This document shows, piece after piece, positions 22,847-31,446 of a stretch of DNA of 64,000 nt. A model generated the notes under the pieces. The model was not told the DNA's origin, made no database searches, and was given only the letters and a program-made list of their open reading frames with translations. Each line of letters starts with the position of its first letter. Position 1 is the first letter of the stretch. Origin of the DNA: Bacillus_BD sp963765265 (GTDB taxonomy: Bacteria; Bacillota; Bacilli; Bacillales; Cytobacillaceae); assembly GCA_963765265.1 (NCBI GenBank), contig CAVXVN010000006.1, positions 1 to 64,000 of the forward strand, in the 5' to 3' direction. Both the position numbers and the translations under genes were made by a program.

Positions 22847-23728
22847 TTAAAGTTTATTCAACTGGATATACTCAATGAACGTCCGCGCGGCAAAAGAAAG
22901 ATATTTATTTTTTTTGTAAATAAGCACTAATTCCCACTCGATAAGTGGATCGGAAATGGAAATTGCATGCACGTTCCGATTATTAAACCGACTCACCATC
23001 GACCTAGGAATTAACGAAATTCCTAACTTTGTTGCTACCATTTCACCGATTAAATCCCACAGAGAACTTTTATAAGCAACTGTTGGTTCAAATCCCGACT
23101 GCATACATGCTTGTTTAACCACATCATGAAGGGCATAATCTTCAGTTAAGAGGATAAATGATTCATTTTTTAAATCTGATAAACGCACTGACTCTCTTTT
23201 GACCAACCAATGCTCACTGTCTACGAGGACAACTAGTTCTTCAGATAACAAAGGGATCGTTTCAAAAAGCTGAGAGTTAACCGGTAGTACCGTAATTCCT
23301 AAATCGATATCTCCTTGTTCTACCTTAAGCTTTAATTGTTTTGCATTGTATTCGACCATTTGAATATCAATTTGCGGATATTCCTTCTTAAATCCAGCAA
23401 GTACATTAGGAAAAAGCAGTACACCGGTTGTAGGCATTAATCCCAATTTTACGGTTCCTTTTTTTACTTGAACCAGCTCATTAACAGAAGCATATACATC
23501 TTCGACCGATTGCAAAATTTTTAAAGCTTGTTCATAAACGATAACCCCTGCATCAGTAAGTTCAATTTTTCTCTCTGAACGATCTAATAATGTGACCTTT
23601 AATTCATCTTCAAGACTTTTTATCATCTTACTGATGGATGGTTGAGAGACAAGCAAAATTTGAGATGCTTTTGTAAAATTCTTTTGTTTGGCCACTTCGA
23701 CAAAATATTTAAGGTGTTGAATATCCAT
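22847..23728 (-). CDS. LysR-family regulator, CidR/YwbI-like
   Basis: 293 residues. The N-terminal winged helix (MDIQHLKYFVEVAKQKNFTK ... VSQPSISKMIKSLEDEL) is followed by a LysR substrate-binding domain (KGTVKLGLMPTTGVLLFPNV, ..., ARTFIEYIQL). The pattern is close to Bacillus CidR (YwbI), the activator of cidAB in acetate/overflow response, but no cid/lrg genes are present here, so the target is unknown. The start is preceded by GAAGGAGTTTATAAT. Confidence 0.85.
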   Translation of the reverse strand: MDIQHLKYFVEVAKQKNFTKASQILLVSQPSISKMIKSLEDELKVTLLDRSERKIELTDAGVIVYEQALKILQSVEDVYASVNELVQVKKGTVKLGLMPTTGVLLFPNVLAGFKKEYPQIDIQMVEYNAKQLKLKVEQGDIDLGITVLPVNSQLFETIPLLSEELVVLVDSEHWLVKRESVRLSDLKNESFILLTEDYALHDVVKQACMQSGFEPTVAYKSSLWDLIGEMVATKLGISLIPRSMVSRFNNRNVHAISISDPLIEWELVLIYKKNKYLSFAARTFIEYIQLNKL

Positions 23729-23837
23729 ATTATAAACTCCTTCAATTAATTGGATTCATTATGTTCCAATCTATTAACAATTACAAAAAACGCAGTAAAA
23801 GTTGGAACATACGGACTCCCAAAAGCTTCTATAAATA

Positions 23838-23876
23838 AAAAATACTCCGAGACTGTCTCATCCCCAGAGTATTTTA
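23838..23876 (-). terminator. terminator of the HU gene
   Basis: AAATACTC ... GAGTATTT stem with a long loop, T-rich after it on the minus strand. Confidence 0.75.
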
Positions 23877-23900
23877 CACTATTATAAAAATATATTTCCT

Positions 23901-24173
23901 CTATTTAACCGCTTCTTTTAATTCCTTACCTGGTTTAAAAGCTGGAACTTTAGAAGCAGCAATATCAATTTCTTCACCGGTTTGTGGATTACGCCCTTTT
24001 CGAGCTGAACGTTCACGAACTTCAAACGTTCCAAAGCCAATTAATTGGATCTTCTCTTCTTTAGCAAGTGTGTTAGAGATTGTTTCCAACAATGCATCAA
24101 CTACTTTTGCAGCATCTTTCTGTGTCAGTTCAGCTTGTGTTGATACAGCTTTCACTAATTCTGTTTTATTCAT
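23901..24173 (-). CDS. hbs: DNA-binding protein HU
   Basis: 90 residues from ATG 24173 (MNKTELVKAV); GGAGGTTTTAAG upstream fixes this start rather than 24188. It is a histone-like nucleoid protein: helical N-terminal dimer part, the GFGTFEVRERSARKGRNPQT beta arm with the conserved R-x-GRNPQTG, and a C-terminal KVPAFKPGKELKEAVK. It binds and bends DNA as a dimer. Full length for HU. The position next to LysR and YidC2 genes is not the usual hbs locus, so it may be a second HU paralogue. Confidence 0.93.
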   Translation of the reverse strand: MNKTELVKAVSTQAELTQKDAAKVVDALLETISNTLAKEEKIQLIGFGTFEVRERSARKGRNPQTGEEIDIAASKVPAFKPGKELKEAVK

Positions 24174-24235
24174 TCTTAAAACCTCCATTTTATAATCACT
24201 ATGTAGATACTAAAATATAGCATAAAAACTTCTCG

Positions 24236-24493
24236 CTAGCCATTAACATATTGATCCTCATTCCCTAGAACTTCTTCTACATACCAATCAGCCTTAATAT
24301 ACGCAAATATAGCTTGTCTAAAATCACCTTTAGTTGCACCATTCGTCGCAAGTTATTTTGCTGAAAAATAAATAGCATCTTCAATATCCAAGGGATCCGC
24401 TTTAACGTCACAGTAACCTTCAAACAATAGAACAGCTTGTTCATCTAATCCAATAGCAAAATTTCGCGAAAAAGATTGTGCACCCTCACTCAT
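24236..24493 (-). pseudogene. small hypothetical protein with one in-frame stop
   Basis: ATG 24493 to TAG 24236, 85 codons, reads MSEGAQSFSRNFAIGLDEQA ... IEDAIYFSAK, stop, LATNGATKGDFRQAIFAYIK ... EEVLGNEDQYVNG. The protein-like pattern is maintained after the TAA at 24353-24355, so it is a single gene with a nonsense change or a base error. AGGAGG lies ~18 nt upstream, rather far. Acidic, helical, cytoplasmic; family not recognised. Confidence 0.5.
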
Positions 24494-24613
24494 TGAAATG
24501 TTAACTTCCTTTCCTCCTGGCTATACTTATACTTCCATTGCTTAATCAAAAAAAATCATATATACTTGCAACAATTGCTTCGGTTAATTAGCTAAACATT
24601 AGAGGTGAAATTA

Positions 24614-24907
24614 TTGTTTGATTTTTTATTAGATACTGCAAATTTACAAACCGATTACACTTTGTATGTAGGTATCTTTTTGGGGCTTACTGTTCATTTT
24701 TTTTGGATATGGAATATCAATGATCGATTTGTTCATTTCATTTATACAAATTCAGATATGCATCTCGAAGGAACCAGTCCTTTGTTACAAATGGAACTTC
24801 AAATGCATTGCAATTCTCTACTTTTTTGGATCATAAAATATATAAGAAGAAAAGAAAGCCCTGGTGATGAACCCGATCACTCTATTTCCGCCACACTTAG
24901 TTCGTAA
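24614..24907 (+). CDS. MifM-like regulatory leader protein upstream of yidC2
   Basis: 97 residues from TTG 24614 (GAGGTGAAATTA upstream; GTG 24605 would bury the site). It has one N-terminal membrane segment (YVGIFLGLTVHFFWIW) and a polar middle. The C-terminus is basic then acidic (FWIIKYIRRKESPGDEPDHS, then ISATLSS). Size, membrane anchor, position 30 bp before a second yidC, and the basic-helix/acidic tail resemble B. subtilis MifM. That nascent chain stalls the ribosome unless membrane insertion pulls it, and stalling opens the yidC2 start. The gene's 3' end can pair with the yidC2 ribosome-binding site (24884-24930), which fits that mechanism. Homology is inferred from context and pattern; direct sequence identity looks low. 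Confidence 0.55.
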   Translation: MFDFLLDTANLQTDYTLYVGIFLGLTVHFFWIWNINDRFVHFIYTNSDMHLEGTSPLLQMELQMHCNSLLFWIIKYIRRKESPGDEPDHSISATLSS

Positions 24908-24930
24908 ATTAAACTATATTTGGAGGAAAT
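24884..24930 (+). promoter_or_regulatory. stem sequestering the yidC2 ribosome-binding site
   Basis: ATTTCCGCCA (24884-24893, within the last codons of the leader gene) pairs with TGGAGGAAAT (24921-24930, the yidC2 Shine-Dalgarno) with one mismatch. A ribosome paused near the leader's C-terminus would cover the left arm and free the site. Confidence 0.55.
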
Positions 24931-24937
24931 TAAACAA

Positions 24938-25723
24938 ATGAAACGAAAGAAATATCTTATATTAACATTGTTACTATTATTAACAACATTACTTTTATCT
25001 GCTTGTTCACCACAGACTGGAGCAAATACTGGCTTTTTCCACAATTATTTTGTCGAACCCCTTACTTCATTAATCCTAGGGACGGCTCATTTCTTTAGTA
25101 ATAGTTATGGAATAGCGATTATTTTAATAACGCTACTTGTGCGTATTATATTATTGCCCTTAATGTTAAAACAATATAAGACACAAGCCAATATGAAAGA
25201 AAAGATGGATCTTTTAAAACCTGAAATGGATGAAATCCAGCAAAAATTAAAAACGGTGAAGGATCCTAAGATACAAAAAGATCTCCAAAAAGAAATGATG
25301 GGACTCTATCAAAAACATGGTGTCAATCCATTGAACATGGGTTGCTTACCATTATTAATTCAAATGCCTATATTAATGGCCTTTTATTATGCCATTCGTG
25401 ATTCTCACGAAATTGCTACCCATACATTTTTATGGTTTAATCTTGGTCAACCAGATATTTGGCTTACCGCACTTGCAGGGATCGTTTATTTTTTTCAATT
25501 CAAAATTTCACAGTCCAGTATGTCGGTTCAACAGCAACAACAAATGAAGTATATGGGTCTAATTTCTCCCGTGATGATTATATTTATTTCATTAAGCGCA
25601 CCAGCTGCACTTCCTCTCTATTGGGTTGTTGGAGGTATATTTCTTATTTTTCAAACCTATTTAGGACGGAAATTATATCAAACCCCTAAGCAGGTAACGG
25701 ATTCGAAAACACAAAAAGGATAA
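24938..25723 (+). CDS. yidC2: membrane protein insertase YidC/OxaI (YidC2 type)
   Basis: 261 residues from ATG 24938 (MKRKKYLILTLL). It is a lipoprotein precursor with lipobox LLLSAC; five membrane helices follow. Conserved elements are the catalytic-groove region with Arg in LLVRIILLPLMLKQYKTQ, a charged cytoplasmic helical hairpin (MKEKMDLLKPEMDEIQQKLK), GVNPLNMGCLPLLIQMPILM, and the final SAPAALPLYWVVGGIF. It inserts and folds membrane proteins with or without Sec. Expression is probably set by the upstream leader. Its own terminator follows. Confidence 0.92.
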   Translation: MKRKKYLILTLLLLLTTLLLSACSPQTGANTGFFHNYFVEPLTSLILGTAHFFSNSYGIAIILITLLVRIILLPLMLKQYKTQANMKEKMDLLKPEMDEIQQKLKTVKDPKIQKDLQKEMMGLYQKHGVNPLNMGCLPLLIQMPILMAFYYAIRDSHEIATHTFLWFNLGQPDIWLTALAGIVYFFQFKISQSSMSVQQQQQMKYMGLISPVMIIFISLSAPAALPLYWVVGGIFLIFQTYLGRKLYQTPKQVTDSKTQKG

Positions 25724-25760
25724 AAAAACTCTGTCAGCAATTGCTGACAGAGTTTTTTTG
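25724..25760 (+). terminator. yidC2 terminator
   Basis: AAAAACTCTGTCAGCA / TGCTGACAGAGTTTTT, a near-perfect palindromic stem with T-run. Confidence 0.92.
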
Positions 25761-25885
25761 AAATAAAGAATTAAATGTTCATTTTTCTCTGAACTCCATT
25801 AAAGAACTTCTCTTCTTAAAAATGAATAATCCGAAACCATTATGTCAAACTAACAATGCACGATAATTTAAGGAGGTTTTATTGG

Positions 25886-26476
25886 ATGAAATGGAAAACC
25901 CTAATTGCATCAGTTACATTGTCGACTTTGTTTCTCACTGCTTGTGGCACACACAATAAAAATGTAAATGAAACTGCTTCGCGAAATCCGAACCAGAATG
26001 AATTTAGAAACGTAAATTATACCCCAAACGGTTTTAGTGAATACACGAACCAGGGTAACGCTAACATCAATCCTATTGTTGATCACAATACAAATTACAA
26101 TGTTACAAATAGAAATAACAATCAAATAAATCAGAACGAAAATCGAATAGCCGTTGCTGATAATGCAGCAAAAAAAATAGTAGCCCTACGTGAAGTGGAT
26201 CAAGCAAATGTACTTGTGACCGACAATAATGCGTATGTTGCAGCAAAATTAGAAGTAAATGCTGGAAACAAATTAGAAAAAAATGTTGAGAATAAAATCT
26301 CTGATATCGTGAAGTCAACGGATCGAAATATCCATAATGTATATGTATCTGTAAATCCTGATTTTTATACCAGAACGACTTCATATGCGAATGATATTAG
26401 AAATGGGCATCCCGTTGCAGGATTTTTTGATGAATTTAATACAATGATACATCGAATCTTCCCAACAAGAAGATAA
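25886..26476 (+). CDS. YhcN/YlaJ-family sporulation lipoprotein
   Basis: 196 residues from ATG 25886 (MKWKTLIASV), ten bases after AAGGAGG. The lipobox is LFLTAC. An Asn-rich, low-complexity linker (about 25-95) is followed by the family domain (AVADNAAKKIVALREVDQAN.LVTDNNAYVAA..., IVKSTDRNIHNVYVSVNPDF), ending at the spore-lipoprotein-type tail. Members of this Pfam family (PF09580) sit on the forespore or inner spore membrane and help germination. It is monocistronic. Confidence 0.85.
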   Translation: MKWKTLIASVTLSTLFLTACGTHNKNVNETASRNPNQNEFRNVNYTPNGFSEYTNQGNANINPIVDHNTNYNVTNRNNNQINQNENRIAVADNAAKKIVALREVDQANVLVTDNNAYVAAKLEVNAGNKLEKNVENKISDIVKSTDRNIHNVYVSVNPDFYTRTTSYANDIRNGHPVAGFFDEFNTMIHRIFPTRR

Positions 26477-26483
26477 AACAGTG

Positions 26484-26531
26484 AGGGTGATCGACGCATG
26501 TTCATCATATCAAGCATGTGTTGATCACCCC
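26484..26531. terminator. bidirectional hairpin between convergent genes
   Basis: GGGTGATC...GCATG / CATG...GATCACCC, an interrupted stem with a ~14-nt loop, between the YhcN-type gene and the DUF6501 gene. Confidence 0.65.
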
Positions 26532-26543
26532 ACTTCTATCTAT

Positions 26544-26747
26544 TTATTCATTAGCAAAATAATCTTTATAAAAGCCTCCAACTTTTCCTGAATTATCAAT
26601 AATGAAATAAAATTCATCACTTTCGTTTTTTACATCATATGATTTTCCAGGGGTCAATACATTTGTAACAACATACTTACTAGCATTTGTATGTACACAC
26701 TTTACTTTTTTAATTGTTTTCCGTTCATGCCAATCTAAATGTATCAT
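26544..26747 (-). CDS. DUF6501-type small protein
   Basis: 67 residues, ATG 26747 after AAGGAGTTTTTAGA. The pattern MIHLDWHERKTIKKVKCVHT ... LTPGKSYDVKNESDEFYFII ... GKVGGFYKDYF matches a small, conserved Bacillaceae family annotated DUF6501, from memory. The fold is likely a small beta barrel. Function unknown. No signal or membrane segment. Confidence 0.75.
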   Translation of the reverse strand: MIHLDWHERKTIKKVKCVHTNASKYVVTNVLTPGKSYDVKNESDEFYFIIDNSGKVGGFYKDYFANE

Positions 26748-26966
26748 TCTAAAAACTCCTTAATTCTCTATTTACTTTCTAGTATAAAGAAATTCCCCAT
26801 TTAGAATCAACTATATATTATATTAAAAGTGGTTATTTTTATCTTTCGAGATTTTCAACATTATTTCACCTAGTACTAAAAAAGAATTGAATAGTAAAAC
26901 ATTCGATAATGTGAGATACTATCTATTGAATTCTCAATTATTTATTAATTCATTTTCAAAAAAGAA

Positions 26967-26995
26967 TTGAAAGTTTTATTTTAATGTAGTAGAGT
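26967..26995 (+). promoter_or_regulatory. possible promoter of the met operon
   Basis: TTGAAA (26967-26972), 17 nt, TAGAGT (26990-26995). The expected start point near 27003 lies ~12 bp before the S-box leader. The -10 is poor. Confidence 0.4.
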
Positions 26996-27014
26996 TTAAT
27001 AAATTATATATTCT

Positions 27015-27177
27015 TTTCTTATCAAGAGAGGTAGAGGGTATGGCCCATGGACACCTCAGCAACCTTCAATTGCCCGCTCATTGAAAAGGTGCTAATTCCA
27101 GCAAGTTATGAAAACTTGGCAGATAAGAAGAAGCTATTTATTCAATTAAAAAGTCTTCTTCTTGAAGACTTTTTTTA
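27015..27177 (+). promoter_or_regulatory. SAM-I (S-box) riboswitch with terminator
   Basis: Canonical S-box text: TTATCAAGAGAGGTAGAGGG, GGCCC.TGGACACCTCAGCAACC, GGTGCTAATTCCAGCAAG, and a closing GATAAGAA that pairs with TTCTTATC in P1. The terminator hairpin AAAGTCTTC/GAAGACTTT with T-run lies at 27148-27176. AAGAAGAAG (27125-27133) can pair instead with CTTCTTCTT to form the antiterminator. High S-adenosylmethionine thus stops transcription of metI-metC-yitJ-metH. Confidence 0.95.
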
Positions 27178-27283
27178 TTTAAGCAATTTAGCCTTTAACC
27201 AAGTACACAAATAGGAAATAAAGCATATAAAAGGTGGTTATGGACTTAACCTTTCCCCTTTTCAAGAAAAAGGAGTGTTATTC

Positions 27284-28403
27284 ATGTACAAAATAGATAC
27301 AAAATTAGCGCAAATTGGAAATCGTAGTGAACAAACAACAGGAACCGTCAATGCACCTGTCTACTTTTCTACTGCTTATCGTCATAAAGGAATTGGTCAA
27401 TCAACTGGATTTGACTATACTCGAACAGGAAACCCAACAAGACAAATTCTTGAAGAAACCATTGCTGATTTAGAATCTGGTGATCAAGGATATGCCTGTA
27501 GCTCAGGAATGGCGGCAATTTTTACCGTTCTTTCCTTATTTCAATCAGGTGATGAATGGATTGTTTCCAAGGATTTATATGGTGGTACCTATCGTTTACT
27601 AGAAGAAGGATTTAAAAAATGGGGTTTAAAAAGTCATATATACAAATACAAGCAATGTTCAAAATATTGAAAAGGAAATTACACCTCAAACAAAAGCAAT
27701 CTTTCTTGAAACTCCGACAAATCCGCTTATGGAGCAAACGGATATTGCCGAAGTTGCTCGTATTGCTAAAAAACATAATGTATTACTTATTGTTGATAAC
27801 ACATTTTATACGCCACTTCTTCAACAGCCAATTTTACAAGGCGCCGATATTGTTATTCATAGTGCAACAAAATACTTAGGTGGTCATAATGATGTTTTAG
27901 CAGGCCTAATCGTTGCCAAAGGGGAAAAACTTTGTGCTGAAATCGCTAAGTTTCATAATGCAGCAGGTGCCGTTTTAAGTCCATTTGATTCATGGCTTTT
28001 AATGCGTGGAATGAAGACCCTATCCCTACGGATGGAACGACATGAAAGTAATGCTCAAATGATTGTTCAATTTTTAGAAAACCATGACAGTATTGCAGAT
28101 GTTCTATATCCAGGAAATGGTGGAATGGTTTCATTTCGAGTTTTAGATGAGGCATGGGTAAACCCCTTCTTACAAAATTTAAACTTAATTTGTTTTGCAG
28201 AAAGCCTTGGTGGTGTTGAAAGTTTTATTACGTATCCAGCAACACAAACACATGCAGATATCCCTGAAGAGATCCGCAATGAAACAGGTGTAGATAATCG
28301 ATTATTGCGTTTTTCAGTTGGAATTGAAGATGCACAAGATATTATAGATGATTTAACAAAAGCACTTGCAACAGCAAAAAAGGAGGTTGTAATGAATGAC
28401 TAA
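27284..28403 (+). pseudogene. metI: MetI, cystathionine gamma-synthase/O-acylhomoserine thiolyase, one frameshift
   Basis: ATG 27284 (MYKIDTKLAQ) lies behind AAAAAGGAGTG. The first frame reaches KWGLKSH; after one extra base at about 27640 the frame YTNTSNVQNIEKEITPQTKA runs to the stop at 28403. The PLP lysine is in VIHSATKYLGGHNDV. It builds cystathionine (or homocysteine directly) from O-acylhomoserine. It overlaps metC by 8 bases. Both halves are conserved, so an assembly error is likely and the enzyme is probably intact. Confidence 0.88.
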
Positions 28404-29578
28404 TGAATATACTTTTCAAACCAATTTACTTCATAATAAGCATAAAATAGATCCAGCAACAGGAGCTGTTAGTGTACCTATACAGCATGCATCTACCTTT
28501 CATCAATCCGATATTGATACATTTGGGAAATACGATTATGCTCGAAGCGGCAACCCTACTAGGGAAGCATTAGAAGAAGTTATCGCAGAATTAGAAGAAG
28601 GATGCAGAGGTTTTGCCTTTTCATCTGGAATGGCTGCCATTTCAACTGCTTTCCTCTTACTTTCCAAAGATGATCATGTGGTGATTTCAGAAGATGTCTA
28701 TGGCGGAACATTCCGTATGGTATCTACCGTTCTTGTCCGTTTCGGAATCAGTCATACTTTTGTTGACATGACAGACCTTGAAGCCGTAAAAAAAGCAATT
28801 CGTCCGAATACTAAGCTTTTTTACGTTGAGACACCATCAAATCCAACATTAAAAGTTACAGATATTAAAGCGGTTAGCTGAAATTGCGAAAGAACATGGT
28901 GCATTAACTTTCGTTGATAATACATTCTTAACACCAGCTCATCAAAAACCACTTTCACTTGGTGCTGATATTGTCTTGCACAGTGCAACAAAATTTTTAT
29001 CTGGCCATAGTGACGTGGTTGCAGGACTTGCGGTTGTAAAAGATCCTGCTTTAGCTGACAAACTCTACTCTTTACAAAATTCTTTTGGTGCGGTTCTTGG
29101 TGTTCAAGATGCATGGCTTGTACTAAGGGGATTAAAAACACTTCATGTGCGCCTTGAACATTCTGTTAAAGGTGCTGCAAAACTAGCAGACTTTTTCCAA
29201 GAGCACCCGCTTATCAATAAAGTGTATTATCCAGGACTCCCTGATCATCCTCAATATGAAATTCAGAAAGCTCAGGCGAAATCAGCAGGTGCAGTCCTTT
29301 CTTTTGATTTCATAAATGAAGATGTATTTAGAACATTTGTAAACAATGTAAAAATTCCTGTTTTTGCCGTTAGTCTTGGTGCAGTGGAATCGATCCTCTC
29401 CTATCCTGCAAAAATGTCTCATGCTGCTATGCCTGAAAGCGAACGGACTCAACGTGGAATTACCAATAGCCTACTTCGACTTTCTGTTGGCCTTGAAAAT
29501 CCAGATGATTTGATCAAAGATTTTTCAAACGCACTCGATGTAGCTAACAAAACAAATTTGATCCATAACAGAGGTTAA
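28396..29578 (+). pseudogene. metC: MetC, cystathionine beta-lyase, one frameshift
   Basis: Starts ATG 28396 inside the end of metI. The frame holds until TDIK at 28869; an extra base near 28870 shifts it to RLAEIAKEHGALTFVDNTFL ... PLP motif VLHSATKFLSGHSDVVAG, ending at 29578. It cleaves cystathionine to homocysteine, pyruvate and ammonia. ~394 residues when repaired, full length. Second gene of the S-box operon. Confidence 0.88.
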
Positions 29579-29582
29579 ATAT

Positions 29583-31446
29583 ATGAACTTTTTAAAAAGA
29601 ATGGAAAATGAAATATTAATCGCTGATGGAGCAATGGGTACTCTTCTCTATTCTTATGGCAAAGATAGTTGTTTGGAACAATTAAATCTATCACACCCTG
29701 AGCAAATAATTGGCATTCACAAGGCCTATTTAGATGCTGGTGCTGATATTATCCAAACAAATACATATGCGGCTAACTACTTAAAGCTTAGCCGCTATGG
29801 ATTAGAAGATTCAGTAAAAGAAATTAATAAGGTTGCCGTTCAACTTGCGAAACAGGCTTCAACCCCCAATTCCTATATCATAGGGAGTATTGGTGGTAAT
29901 CGCGGTATTAATCCGCAATCCGTTTCCATTGAAGACATTAAAAGTAGTTTTCAAGAACAATTATACTGCTCTCTTACTAGAAGGTGTAGATGGTATTCTA
30001 CTAGAAACCTACTATGATTTAGAAGAATTAGAAACCGTTCTAACAATCGCAAGGAAAGCAACCGATTTGCCAATCATCGCTCAGGTTTCAACACAAGAAG
30101 TCGGATTATTGCAAAACCATACCCCCATTGCAGAGGCTATGCAAAGGCTGGAAAACTTTGGTGCAGATATTGTCGGTTTAAACTGCCGGCTTGGTCCACA
30201 CCATATGTTAATGGCTTTGGAACAAATCCCCATTCTATCTAAAGCATACTTATCGGCTTATCCAAATGCTGGTCTTCCATCCTATACAGATGGTGAATTT
30301 CACTATGATGGTGAAGCAGACTATTTTCGAAAATCAGCACACGCCTTCCGTAATCAAGGTGTTCGTTTACTAGGTGGTTGTTGTGGAACTACTCCTGAGC
30401 ACATTCGAGCATTCGCAACTGAACTAAAAGGAACTGTACCGGTTCATGAGAAAAAAACAATCATTAAAGAAGAGAGAATTCTAATATCATCAAAGACTTC
30501 TAAACCTGAATTCACTCCTCTCCAAGAAATTGTCAAAGAACGATCATCAATTATTGTAGAACTAGATCCTCCCAGAAAACTGGATACAACCAAATTTTTT
30601 GAAGGTGCAAAAGCATTAAAAAAAGTAGGGATTGATGCCATTACTTTAGCAGATAACTCTCTAGCCACACCTAGAATTTCTAACTCTGCTTTAGGTTATT
30701 TAGTGAAAACTGAAACCGGACAGCGACCTCTGATTCATATTACATGTCGAGATCGTAATATTATTGGTTTACAATCACATTTACTGGGCCTACATACATT
30801 AGGCTTAAATGATTTGTTGGCCATTACCGGTGATCCAGCAAGAGTTGGTGATTTTCCAGGAGCATCATCTGTTTATGACGTGTCTTCTTTTGAATTGATA
30901 CAAATGATTAAACAATTGAATGAAGGACTCTCTCTTTCCGGTAAGGACTTAGGGCAAAAAACCTCCTTCTCTATTGCAGCTGCATTTAATCCTAATGTAA
31001 GACAAATTGATAAAGCGGTTCAAAGGCTTGAAAAGAAAATCTCTTATGGTGCAGATTATTTTATTACACAACCTGTTTATTCTGAAGAAAAACTAATCAG
31101 TGTTTACGAAGAAACAAAACATCTTGATACGCCTATTTATATTGGACTTATGCCATTAACAAGCAGTAAGAATGCAGAATTCCTTCATCATGAAGTACCA
31201 GGAATTAAAATTGCCGATTCAATTCGGGATACTATGGCAGCTTTGCAGGATGACCCACAACAGGCCGTACAAGAAGGCATTAAGATAACAAAATCATTAA
31301 TCGATATAGCCGCTGAATTATTTAACGGGATTTATTTAATTACCCCATTTATGAGATATGAAATTTCTGTAGAACTATCCGAATATGCTCATCGCACAAC
31401 TGAGAAGTTAAGGAGGAAACATCGTGTTAACAACATCAATAACTGA
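29583..31446 (+). pseudogene. yitJ: YitJ bifunctional homocysteine S-methyltransferase/methylenetetrahydrofolate reductase, one frameshift
   Basis: The N-terminal homocysteine-methyltransferase domain starts ADGAMGTLL and binds zinc through Cys in GLNCR and GGCCGTTPEHI (about residue 260). After a linker there is a MetF-like flavoprotein domain (PPRKLDTTKFFEGAKALKKV, LAITGDPARVGDFPGASSV, YFITQPVYSEEKL). The frame breaks at about 29964 (CAA TTA T ACT GCT), one extra base. Repaired length ~620, as in B. subtilis YitJ. It supplies methyltetrahydrofolate for the following MetH. Its end overlaps the metH start by 23 bases. Confidence 0.88.

Noticed and set aside
28090..28140. Apparent internal deletion in MetI between YPG and GGMVSF
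   Set aside because: Compared with MetC ~18 residues are missing, but I recall MetI proteins naturally having this short form.
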